A DNA stretch of 64,000 nt from Glandiceps talaboti (Eukaryota > Hemichordata > Enteropneusta > Spengelidae): positions 23,579,064 through 23,643,063 of the forward strand of contig NC_135558.1 of assembly GCF_964340395.1 (NCBI RefSeq). The letters are read 5' to 3'. Below, in pieces: positions 14,593 through 24,305 of this stretch. The number at the start of each line of letters is the position of its first letter. Within the stretch, counting starts at the first letter, position 1. The translations under genes and the position numbers were made by a program. The notes beneath the pieces are model-generated. The model did not search any database. It was not told the DNA's origin and saw only the letters and a program-made list of their open reading frames with translations.

Positions 14593-15103
14593 AAGATATG
14601 ACGACGTTCTACCCTGCAATCGACACATCGTAACCCTATAAGACTGAACATTCGTTGTGGAGGTGGACTTCCATCACTAGTTTTCAATTACCGAGTATTT
14701 TCACAATTTTACATTATAATACTCCAAACGTTAATAAGATATGTAGACTTCATTTCTGAATCACGATGAATATACTTTGAACAGCTGATGAAACATAATG
14801 ATCTGCTGTGCTGTGCTGTTCTGTGATAAATTTAAATAATAACACGTGCCAGCGAGGCCAATATTATACATAAGTTGACTGATCGTGAGGGCAACATCAC
14901 ACGTCTGTTTCCTGGATGCGAGCACAGTGGATCACCCCAATACAGACTTGGGAAACAGTCCGTGTGGGGTGACGCACAGTCCTGAGTACGGTCAGTCAAC
15001 ATGTGTTTTGTAACACACTACATCGTTTCCCGCATTGTATGACGCGCATTGTTAGCTACGGTACACATAAGCTCACACCATAGGGTTACCGGAATATGAC
15101 AAC
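14593..15103. other. Unique spacer
   Basis: Mixed-composition DNA. A loose inverted repeat around 14900-14985 pairs ctgtttcc with ggaaacag and caccccaa with ggggtga. No open frame, RNA gene or protein similarity was recognised. Confidence 0.5.
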
Positions 15104-15515
15104 AAATTTTCAGTAATTAGGCTATATCTTAAGAATTCAAGCTTCGAATTGAATTGAAAATGGTACATACTTCAAACAAAACAAAGGGCACATGTCCTGA
15201 AAGGCTTCTTGATAGTATTAGTTTTATTGAGTCATTTGCATGATTAATGATTCGCAGTAATTAGGCTCTATATGAAGAAGGCAAGCTTCAAGTTCTATAT
15301 AATTTGGTACATACATTCATGATATCAAGGTACACATGTCGCACAAAGCTTATTGATGTAACGCTTACTTTTAATGGGCCATTTGCATAATTAATGATTT
15401 TCAGTAATTAGCCTATATCTTAAAGTGGCCATATGGATGACAAATGGGTCTTTATTTTGGAGTTTTTATTCATAAAACAATTTACTATGTTTTCCAAATT
15501 GAAAAAAGAAAGCGA
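15104..15515 (+). repeat. Dispersed repeat, copy 1 (three diverged subunits of about 145 bp)
   Basis: Three consecutive diverged subunits start at about 15104, 15249 and 15396. Each begins like attttcagtaattaggctat and the first two end near atttgcat(a/g)attaatg. The same three subunits occur in the same order at about 28343, 28475 and 28625; the third shares a distinctive stretch (cttaaagtggccatatgg, then acaaatgggt and ttattttgg). This identifies one dispersed family, non-coding and of unknown class. No terminal repeats or target-site duplications were identified. Confidence 0.75.
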
Positions 15516-16530
15516 AACAACATTGTATGTCACTCAATACATTGCCAAAAACATGTAACATGTAACGTGTTTGTTATTGTACGTACACTAGCAAGTTTGT
15601 GTTACAAGTCACAAATTATAAACGTTTTGTTTCAAGTAAATAAACATTATCTTGCAATGACAAGAAGACATCTTAATAAGTAGAGGTCATAGGTGTCACA
15701 ACAAGTGATAACTTGTGCCCCAAATGACTTTCAACAGCTGTTTTAAGTAAAGAACTAGAATGATTATTCGACTGTTTATTTCTGAACTGAATTAACTGTA
15801 TTAAGGAACTTTTTCTAAATAAGGAAAAGAGAGTGAATTTTGCTTTAAACAATTTGTTTGTTAACCATATTTGTATTACGGAATGAACATTAGTTTAAAT
15901 AAAATGATGGTGACGTATACGGTTGAAGCACAATGGAATTTGTTTGCCTTGGACCAGAGACACTGTTTGGAATGCGCTCAGGGAGCAGAACTCCATAGAG
16001 ACAAAACATCTCAAGGAACTTTTTTTCTTGGCTGCAACTAAATTAAGGAGGTCGATTGAATTCGCTCCTATTGCTGGAAATCGTATATGTCAATTCGACC
16101 CAGAAGTAATTTATGTGTCTGTTTGAGCTTAATTCCCCTTAGATCGAGTTCAGCCCCGTTAGAATTGGCGGAGTTTCCGGTAGGGCCCAATTTTATTGAA
16201 ATAACGAATTGAGTCGTCAACAACAGAAAAGTGAGTACTTTGTCAACACATTGTATGCTTCTCCGATCGGGTCGTCATTTGAGATATACTGAACACATGC
16301 ATTCCACAAAGTCATCGAGAATGGTGAACATTGTAACTGATCCGCTTCAGAACTTGAACGATGAACAGAAATAACAACAGTTCGTTCTATTGCTGTCAGG
16401 CGAAGACCAAAATTATATTCCTGCTTAGGCGCAAATTTCGTACGCTCCTGAAGTTTTAAGTTTATTTTACAGGGACTTTGATATGATATAAATATAGGGT
16501 ACAAAATGACTTTGACATTGCGATATCTGC
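15516..16530. other. Spacer, possible 5' part of the LTR element
   Basis: No clear similarity is visible. Short open frames at 15923-16126 (+, 67 codons) and 16217-16504 (-, 95 codons) are not recognised. Because this lies directly upstream of a gag-like remnant, it could include decayed 5' LTR or leader DNA, but no matching 3' LTR is seen. That is inference only. Confidence 0.35.
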
Positions 16531-16531
16531 G

Positions 16532-17900
16532 GTGAAGATGACAGAAATATCATTTAAACTACCGATTGAAGATTCTCAACAATCGTCCAACGAAGTATTA
16601 ATGAATATTCCGAAAAACGGTACTCTGGAAAATTTATTGCAACACACCATGGATTTGACTGAACAATTGTGCCAACAGAATGACATTCTCAATTGCCAAA
16701 ATGAAGACTTCAGATTTAAGGTACAGTCTCAAACATTTTCTGACAATAGGGGAGAGAAGAAATTTTTTAGGCAGACAAATTGTAAGAAGACGGACATGCA
16801 AGTCTGTCTTGTCCTCAGCAACAAAGTTGCTATTCATGTGGTGAAATAGGATACATTCCAAGAAATTGCCAGAGGCCTCCTCATGGTAGATTTAAAAAAA
16901 ATAGACGTGTGAGAAATGTCAAATCATCAGACACTTCTCACAAGCTAAAGTTAAAGTCTGTAAAATTTGCTGATTCCATGGTTCACAACAGTAATTTGAT
17001 CAGTTAGAATTTTTAACAATACTATTAATACCTTAATTGATATTGGTGCAGATGTCACCGTCATATCTACAAAATTATTTGATAAAATTCCTCAATTGAG
17101 AGATTTAAACTCAGAAAATCTGAATACAATTGCATAAATTTACCAAACAATCAGCAAATTCCTATTTTAGTTTTGTACGACTTCCAGTATATTATGACAA
17201 TCAACTAATCAAAACTCCGGTGCATTTCGTTAACAGAGATTTCATTCTGGGGATGGATTTCCTAAACAAACGACATACGGCAAGTATTGATCTAGCTCGT
17301 CAAAAATTGTTTATACATCGAAAAAAACACTCTAGGACCATGTCAAAGATATATAATACCCCTAGGTGTGAATGTATAATTTCGGCTAAGCTAAGGGGCG
17401 CATTCCCAACTGGACTAATAAGATCCACTGCTACGTGACGTCATTAAATCATTTAGACACTCAAACTGCACGGGATTTAGCAACTACTTATGATAATTCT
17501 GTTCCAATCAGATCGATCAATTCATCCGATCATGAGGTGATATTAGGAAAACACATACGATTGGGGACTTTTCAGCCACTCCCAGACGGCAATACTTTGC
17601 ATAATTTTGACACGACAGACAGGTATTTGTACAATAAGGCACATCCCTCTACAGAACTGGCGGAATTCAATTCATTATTTGATTTCACTGGGCAGTGTAA
17701 TGATTAGACAGATAGCCAAATTATTGACTTACAAGAAGTACTCTGGAGAAATAAACAGGTATTTGTTGATAAATCTAATACTTTAGGTCATTGTGATATT
17801 ATCAGGCATACACTTGAATTCAAATGCGCGTATAATTCCGAAGTCACCTTATTGAATGTGGTATAGGTTTGCCATGGAAAAAAGACAATTAGAGACATTT
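16532..17900 (+). pseudogene. Ty3/Gypsy-like LTR retrotransposon remnant (gag zinc knuckle, protease, start of pol)
   Basis: Pieces of a retrotransposon polyprotein appear in canonical order. A gag-like segment (16532-16849) is followed, after a frameshift, by a CCHC-type zinc knuckle at 16828-16869 reading CYSCGEIGYIPRNC, in which the usual His is Tyr. An aspartic protease follows: the active-site box reads DIGAD at 17039-17053 (the family usually has DTGA or DSGA), and the distal conserved box ILGMDFL is at 17244-17264. A pol segment from 17435 continues through one in-frame TAG at 17705 into a stretch with QVFVDKSNTLGHCDIIRHTL, the region that precedes the reverse transcriptase in Ty3/Gypsy elements. 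The element then stops making sense at about 17900; no RT, RNase H, integrase or LTR was found. Frameshifts, stops and altered active-site residues mark it as dead. Family assignment is by motif order, not by alignment. Confidence 0.75.
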
Positions 17901-18375
17901 AATTTATTCGTCTTTATGATTTATCTCAATTTGTAAATTTATTCGTCGGACAATTATCTATGTGAAGATGGACTATAATGCAGTGGAAAAGACTCCCTAA
18001 GTCACTAGAATTTGATTTCAAAACGTACTCAAAACGATTATGTAAATTATGTATCAAACCGGACTCTAAGTTACTGATGATGGTTTTGATTGATGTTAAT
18101 TAAAGTCACAGTAAGAAAGTAAAATTCGGTTAGCATTCCACGCCACAACATAACCACCTGTTTGATCACAGATGCTTTCCAAATTAGCATATCACGCAGG
18201 TTGGATTTGTTAACATTTGAATATCATAGTACATTACCTTATTTGTCAAGAGCAATTATGAATATATAATTGATACTTTTCTCATTTATCATTCTGTCAG
18301 TGAAAAATGTTACTATCTCATTGTCTTATTTGGTGAGGACAGTACTGTTGTTGACTGTATAATTAGTAAACCGTC
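17901..18375. other. AT-rich spacer
   Basis: AT-rich DNA after the end of recognisable pol sequence. It may include further decayed retroelement, but no motif was found. Confidence 0.5.
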
Positions 18376-18727
18376 TTATGGAGTCATGATGGGCGAATGG
18401 TTATGAGTGGCCGGCTTGGAATCTGCAGGTTACAGGTTCGAGCCCCAGCGGTGCCATTTGTTTCTGAATGGCTAAAGTCCTTGGCAAGATTTCACTGTGC
18501 CTCAGTCAGCCCAGCTGTATAATTGGGGACCTGGTAGGATAGAGGTTGCAATGTGAATGCTTATAAAGGCTGTAATGGATTATATGCTCCCCAGGGAGTT
18601 GAGGAAGTATAAAGGGCCGTTGTGCCGCTACAGATCTGAGCCAGGGGTAATAATTGAAAAGTGCTTTGAGCACCCAGACTGGATGGGAAAGCGCTATATA
18701 AAACCAATATTATTATTATTATTATTT
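18376..18727 (+). mobile_element. tRNA-derived SINE with L2-type 3' tail
   Basis: The element starts near 18376 with a tRNA-like head: an A-box-like tggttatgagtgg at about 18398-18410 and a perfect B-box-like ggttcgagccc at 18435-18445. About 200 bases of central body follow. The 3' end carries aagtgctttgagcaccc and gggaaagcgctatataaaac, then an (att)n tail to 18727. The agcgctatataaa plus short-repeat ending is typical of L2-clade LINEs and the SINEs they mobilise, so mobilisation by an L2-like partner is inferred. The head resembles a Ser/Leu-type tRNA but cannot form a full gene here. A 75-codon open frame over it is a by-product. It is the likely source family of the 60-bp array at 14047-14592. 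Confidence 0.85.
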
Positions 18728-19136
18728 GTCACTACTGTCAAAACAACAAAATTAACAATATATTTATATCACCTTATATGGTAAGGGAAGGTTTTGGCTA
18801 CATCAAGCCTTGCTTTCGTTCTGATGGAAAATTTCCAAAATACTTTAAGCATGGTCACACCATATTGTATGTAATAATTAGACTTTTGTTTCACATTTCT
18901 ACATTTCTGTTCATTTTAAATAACTCCCTAGGGGGACCTCTAATGTTAACGTAACCCTCCTCCAATGTAACGAAATGCAAGAGTATGGCCCGGACCAAAA
19001 TAGTCCGTCCGTCTGTAATACGTCATTGCTTAGACATGCAATCTCAATTTATTCAAACCTGTCACAAAGGTGGCATATCATATTGGACATATGAACGTCA
19101 ATTTGCTTTTTTTTATATTGGTTTGATAACATGTGC
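18728..19136. other. AT-rich spacer
   Basis: No gene recognised. A short open frame at 18985-19194 has no visible domain and runs into the diverged repeat that follows. Confidence 0.5.
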
Positions 19137-19830
19137 CATATTTGTAGTTACAATTCATTATTTACTACATAACTCAAAAAACTATAATACATAGAGACTC
19201 CATTCAAGTGTCTACCTCATATTATCAGATGCAAGCTATCTTTGGAGACTTTGACCTTGACCTTCAGGGTCAGTTATCGAAATCAAGGCAATTCCTCCCT
19301 GTCACAAACACACTGTAGTGTTGACATATCGCCACTTTCTTTAAAATCATGTTTACAAGTAATATTGAAGAAAAGAACTATACACAAGACTTAGTATTAC
19401 TTTTGATGCTCGTTTAATCTTTACTGAATCTCAGCCATATTTGTAGTAAAAATCATTATATTACTGCATAACTCAAAAACTTAAAATACATACTCTTTTC
19501 AAGTGACTAACCCCATATAATCACATGCAAGCTTTTTTGTATGAGTAGTCACTGACCTACAGGTTACACCATCAAAATTAAGCTATTACTTATATATTGC
19601 AGACACTTTGTAGTAATTATGTGTGGCTAATGTCTTTTAGATCATGTCTATAGATAATGCAGAACCAGATAAACATACACATTCATTATTTTTGGTGCTC
19701 ATATCACTGTTTACTCAATACCAGCCATATTTGTATTGAACAATCCTGATTTACCACAGAACTCAGAAACATTTTTAATACATAGAGTGTCTCCCATATT
19801 GCCAGGTTTAAACTTTCATTTCAGACATTG
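19137..19830 (+). repeat. Diverged tandem repeat, period about 295 bp, 2-3 copies
   Basis: Three diverged starts at 19137, 19436 and 19726 share catatttgta, then a stretch like cataactcaaaaa and aatacata. Intervals are 299 and 290 bases. Further shared pieces are the gatgcaagct/catgcaagct block and the atcatgt(t/c)ta(c/t)a block. Non-coding, old, class unknown. Confidence 0.7.
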
Positions 19831-21134
19831 ACCTTTGCCTTGACTTGAACGACGACTTTTTTTAATCCTACATTGAACTACTTATCTCGCCCCTACGAAT
19901 ACTGATGAGGTGCTATAAAAATAACTAGATTGATATTTGGAATGGAAGAATACATGTACTCATAATGAGTTTACAATTGCGTTTGCTTTATCACTTCACC
20001 TTCCCCTACACTAATCAACTGTAGATTTGCCGTAAGTACTTGTACTGTCTATCCTGATTTCTGATTTAAAACTCAACATAATTTCAGGTTGACCTCACTG
20101 TTAGTGGTAAATATGTAATGAATAAATAGTCTTTTGTCACCAAATCAAGCTATGTCTGTAGTTTGTAGATTATTGATATAGGAATACCATAATGTCTCCA
20201 TATTTCACACTTTTGTGGCGTAAAATCGCTACACTCAATGCTAGTCAACCCTGGCAAATATTGGGGGAAAAGGTCTAGTATGACGTCCCACCCAGTGTCA
20301 GTGAATGCTGACACGTGACATGCTGAGGAATCGGTCCTGTCTGACGTCATTGTCTGGAAATGCCAGTATTGTATGACGTTACTCGTTTGAAATGACGCCA
20401 TTCTTGCATGAAATGCATGTCTATCACATATACATCACCAAATGTCAAGGATGATGGCAATCACGAATAGTAACCTTTTCACTGTGAGTCTGTGTGATAA
20501 CATGTCAGGTTTATTAGGCTGGGGTCAGAATTTACGGCAGGGGGGGGGGGGGGCTGGGGAGAAATTATTTTGGTCAAAACAATTTTCGCAGCAGCCACCC
20601 CCCCCCCACCCCCCCGTTCGTGCTCTCAAAATATTTCATCCCCCTCCCCCGAGATGAACCCAAGAATTTTCGTAGCCACCCCCCCCCTTCTCCCGGCTAC
20701 ACATATTTTAATATGTAATTATACAGACCCCCGCTGCAGAGATGTACAGTATGGTACACTACATTAACCTAACCGTGGAAATCAACTTCAACGTCCATAC
20801 ATAACATGCGGAGAGATTTCTTTCCAAATAGATGTGGGATTTGCTAAAAGGTCCTAAAAAGGTAGCAGGGACTTCCCTTTCAATCTTGATTCTGAGCAGA
20901 AACAGCATGATAGATAGTAAAGAGGGTGTGGGAGGAGGTATCCCCCTCCCAAGGTGAGCACTTTTTTGAAAATAGATACATGTAGAAGGCCATTTAATGG
21001 CATAACATTTCAAACCATACACATTATCGAAAGCCGCAGAGTACTAGAAAATTGTCTTCAATACCCCAATTTTACTCTCAATACATTATTATACAACTGT
21101 ACTGTATGACCTGACTATACACTATACATGTAAC
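19831..21134. other. Spacer with G- and C-tracts
   Basis: No gene recognised. A run of about a dozen G near 20540 is followed by C-rich tracts near 20597-20615, 20640-20650 and 20682. The open frames over these tracts are low-complexity by-products. A cluster of TGACG motifs is listed separately. Confidence 0.5.
20279..20400. promoter_or_regulatory. Cluster of TGACG (CRE/ATF-like) motifs
   Basis: Four TGACG motifs on the plus strand lie in about 120 bases: tgacgtcc at 20281, tgacgtca at 20342, tgacgtta near 20374 and tgacgcca near 20393. An inverted repeat tgtca/tgaca lies near 20297-20314. Only tgacgtca is a full palindromic CRE. Regulatory function is a guess, because no promoter or gene is visible nearby. 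Confidence 0.2.
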
Positions 21135-21140
21135 TTATAC

Positions 21141-21470
21141 AGAGATATTTTGGCAGACACACCTTCGCTTGGCTATTGACTGCCTCAGACACACCTTCGC
21201 TTGGCTATTGACTGCCTCATACCTACCAGACAGGGATAAGATCGAAACAAACCCTACAAAAATAGCTGACACATTTTGTGAGTATTTCACAAGTATTAGT
21301 CCTAACTTAACATCTAAAATATCATCCGATATCAATTTTGAACAATTCGTCACTGGAAACTACAACAACTCCTTTTTTAGACCAGGTGTCGCAGAGGATG
21401 TTGCCGAAGAATTACAAGATACAAGAAAACTTTATATCTCTGTACAGAGAGATTAATTAATTGTGGTCGC
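21141..21470 (+). pseudogene. LINE A: region upstream of the reverse transcriptase
   Basis: The frame at 21169-21456 reads with TNPTKIADTFCEYFTSISPN and then ..NNSFFRPGVAEDVAEEL. This is the region of jockey/CR1-type non-LTR proteins between endonuclease and reverse transcriptase (pattern: kIAn.Fn.yF..igp.l, then nSff..p......el). The segment begins within a perfect 32-base tandem duplication (gacacaccttcgcttggcta and following bases, at about 21155 and 21187). It breaks off at about 21470 and seems to resume at 23755, after the inverted LINE B and the 81-bp array. Joining the two pieces into one element is inference. Confidence 0.65.
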
Positions 21471-21589
21471 AAAAGAATACAAAACTACATTAATACACAT
21501 TCAGTAATACACCTGACATAAACCACAGAAATAAAAACAACAAAAATAGCATCAATGAAGTTAATAAGTCAACAGTTCTTGATGGTATG

Positions 21590-23045
21590 TTAAAAGCTTT
21601 TCACCATGGATTATTTCAAATATTGATTTCATCCGGGATAAAACTTGCTTTTGCTCTCATTGTTCTAATTTTTGGAGCACAGAACCGGCGACCAGATGGA
21701 AGTATTTAAAAAAAAATCCAGTTAAAACATAGTGCTTATCACTTATCATGGCCATGGCCTTCTTACTGACCCTGCAGGTGTATAATTCATTTAAACTTGA
21801 TTGTTTTACACCAATAACTTTGCTACACACATTCACGGCTCTACCCAAAGCACTCTTACACTTCACACTTAATCCCCCGAACCAGCACCGAAATGAAAAG
21901 GTTAAAACCGATTCTACAAAGCTACGGTATAAAAGTTGTTAAAATATCCAGGTTAACACCTAGTGACCTAAGTTTCTGTCAACAATACATTCTACACTGA
22001 CATTGCTATTAATAAAATCGATATGTGCTTTAAAGTTCATTTTTTCGCCTAATATAGTACCCAAGTATTTATACTCCCGAGGACACACGGTCCACTCTAG
22101 TACCATCAATAAAAAAGGCTTGGAATTTCGGGAGGATTTTTCCTGAAGTCTATGACCATCTCTTTTGTCTTTTTAACGTTAAGATCTAAATAATTTTCTT
22201 TGCACCAATTCGCAAACCTAGCCACTTCACTGAAATAAGTAGAGTCAGAATTGGACAAATCTTCGAGAGCAGAATCATCGGAATATTTGATAAGTGAGGT
22301 GGATTCGCTACCAAAGCAGTTGTTTGTTTGGCTGAACAGAATGGGGAACTGTACCTTGTGGGGCTCCCGTCAAAGTAGAACGACAAACAGAAACGGCAGA
22401 CTGATAACGGACGGACTGGGGTCGGTTTACTAGAAAATCAGTAATCCATAGAATAAGTCTAGGATTTACATCAAACTTGAGCAGTTTTTGAGCCATGAGA
22501 TGAGGTTGAATGGTATTAAAAGCAGAAGAAAAGTCTATAAATAAAATAGTTACGTACAAATGAACCTGGTTTTTCAAGACGACTATATGCATTATGTAGA
22601 AGGGTGGGTGTGGCATCATCTGTACCTTTATTGCGTCTATATGCGAATTGGTAGGGGTCAAGATCGGAATCCGTGTATTTCCTAAGATAGCTGTGGACAA
22701 TATTGGTAATGCTCAAAGCACTTCATTACGATTGCAGTAAGGGCTACTGGTCGATAGTCATTCAGACTGCTGGGTTTGTGATTTTTTGCAATAGGGCACA
22801 TTATCGATGTTTTCCAGATCGGTGGTATTGTATAGACTTTTAAGGACCAGGCAAACAATTTACTGAAGACACCAGCAAGCTGTTCGAAACAAGTCTTCAA
22901 AATCCGTCGACAAATATTATCTGAGCCAGCTGCTTTTTTTTATTTAACTTTCTCAAAAATCGATCTAACACTTTCCTCAGTGACCTCAAATTGTCCTTAC
23001 CCCCAATCCTCTGTTGAAGATTGAGTCTGATATTATGGATCTCAT
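21590..23045 (-). pseudogene. LINE B: jockey/CR1 (Rex1-like) non-LTR reverse transcriptase, C-terminal half
   Basis: Read on the minus strand from 23045 downward, the pieces follow the standard order of a non-LTR protein. They are: a KAAGSDNI segment with RILKTCFEQLAGVF (22970-22850); the SLNDYRPVALT box; DPYQFAYRRNKGTDDA; motif A FIDFSSAFNTI; motif B GAPQGTV; motif C YSDD at 22274-22285; and motif D with WCKENYLDLNVKKTKEM. A C-terminal segment with KVIGVKQSSLNELY (within 21657-21866) and, in another frame, SGRRFCAPK and SFIP extends to about 21590. At least four frameshifts separate these pieces, so the copy is dead although both catalytic Asp of motif C remain. No 5' endonuclease is visible, so it is 5'-truncated. 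It sits opposite in strand to LINE A and between its two halves, as expected for a nested insertion. Confidence 0.85.
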
Positions 23046-23047
23046 TT

Positions 23048-23754
23048 ACAACTCTATGGTCTGTATATTGGGTCAGTATGCAGGAACCAGGTGGGTGGTG
23101 TTGTGACCATACTTTTACTTTCTTCTTTACAACTCTATGGTCTGTATTTTGGGTCAGTATGCAGGAACCAGGTGGGTGGTGTTGTGACCATACTTTTACT
23201 TTCTTCTTTACAACTCTATGGTCTGTATATTGGGTCAGCATGCAGGAACCAGGAGGATGGTGTTGTGACCATACTTTTACTTTCTTCTTTACAACTCTAT
23301 GGTCTGTATATTGGGTCAGTATGCAGGAACCAGGTGGATGGTGTTGTGACCATACTGTTACTTCCTTCTTTACAACTCTATGGTCTGTATATTGGGTCGG
23401 TATGCAGGAACCAGGAGGATGGTGTTGTGACCATACTGTTACTTCCTTCTTTACAACTCTATGGTCTGTATATTGGGTCGGTATGCAGGAACCAGGTGGA
23501 TGGTGTTGTGACCATACTTTTACTTCATTCTTTACAACTCTATGGTCTGTATATTGGGTCAGCATGCAGGAACCAGGTGGATGGTGTTGTGACCATACTT
23601 TTACTTTCTTCTTTACAACTCTATGGTCTGTATATTGGGTCAGTATGCAGGAACCAGGTGGATGGTGTTGTGACCATACTGTGACTTCCTTCTTTACAAC
23701 TCTATGGTCTGTATATTGGGTCAGTATGCAGGAACCAGGTGGATGGTGTTGTGA
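23048..23754. repeat. 81-bp minisatellite, about 8.7 copies
   Basis: Nine starts of acaactctatggtctgtat are spaced exactly 81 bases apart (23048, 23129, 23210 through 23696); the last copy is partial. Copies differ at a few sites (gtggg/gtgga/gagga, ttttactttc/gttacttcc). Because 81 is divisible by three, several frames on both strands stay open, giving apparent proteins of 197-298 residues that are only the repeat. The array lies exactly between the 5' end of LINE B (-) and the resumed LINE A (+). Its source sequence is not recognised. Confidence 0.95.
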
Positions 23755-24305
23755 TCTGATGTGCCAATTACTATCCCTTGACACAAATAAAGCTTTTGGT
23801 TACGATCTCATCCATCGCTTGTTGGCCAAGCATGCAGCTAATTGTATTTCTAGTCTCCTTTCTCATATCATCAATCTTTCACTTACCGATGGAATGTTCC
23901 CTCGGGCACGTAAGTAAGTATGCAAACGTTAAATCATTGTACTTTAATAAAGGGTTCCTCTTTGACGTTGGAAATTACAGACGTTTTCGGCAAAATTTTC
24001 GAAACTATCGTTAATAAGCAAATTGTTTCCTATTTAGACAAATTCATCATTCTATTAACTAATAGAATGGACAATGAAAATACAACCTTTGGAATATTCC
24101 TTGATTTCAAAAAAGCTTTTGACACCATCAATCGCGACATTTTATTGTGTAAGTTACATATCTATGGGATTAGGGGTGAACCGCTAAACTGGATTCGTAG
24201 CTACCTTTATAAATGTCAACAATAAGTAATTGTTAGCCGGAAATCTTCAAGTCCAAAGTAAATACAAGGTTGGGTGCCTTAGGGATCAATTCTCAGCTCA
24301 ACCCT
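23755..24305 (+). pseudogene. LINE A: reverse transcriptase fingers and palm
   Basis: The frame ending at 23917 carries LDTNKAFGYDLIHRLLAKHA followed by a SLTDGMFP box, the standard start of a jockey/CR1-type RT. After a frameshift, 23920-24225 carries motif A as FLDFKKAFDTI at about 24098-24130, then KLHIYGIRGEPLNWIRSYL. Motif B is recognisable but degraded at about 24270-24300 (ggtgccttagggatcaattc). Motif C (the catalytic YADD box) is absent, because the 54-bp array starts directly after motif B. Several frameshifts make it a pseudogene. Confidence 0.85.

Noticed and set aside
14217-14633. 138-codon frame with repeated TPQPVT units
   Set aside because: It is the antisense reading of the SINE-head array.
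18383-18457. Functional tRNA gene
   Set aside because: A- and B-box-like motifs are present, but no full cloverleaf can be drawn and the sequence continues into a SINE body and an L2-type tail.
23021-23917. 298-codon plus-strand and 295-codon minus-strand frames
   Set aside because: They consist of the 81-bp repeat. Only the last about 40 plus-strand codons (from about 23755) and the first LINE B codons are element-derived.
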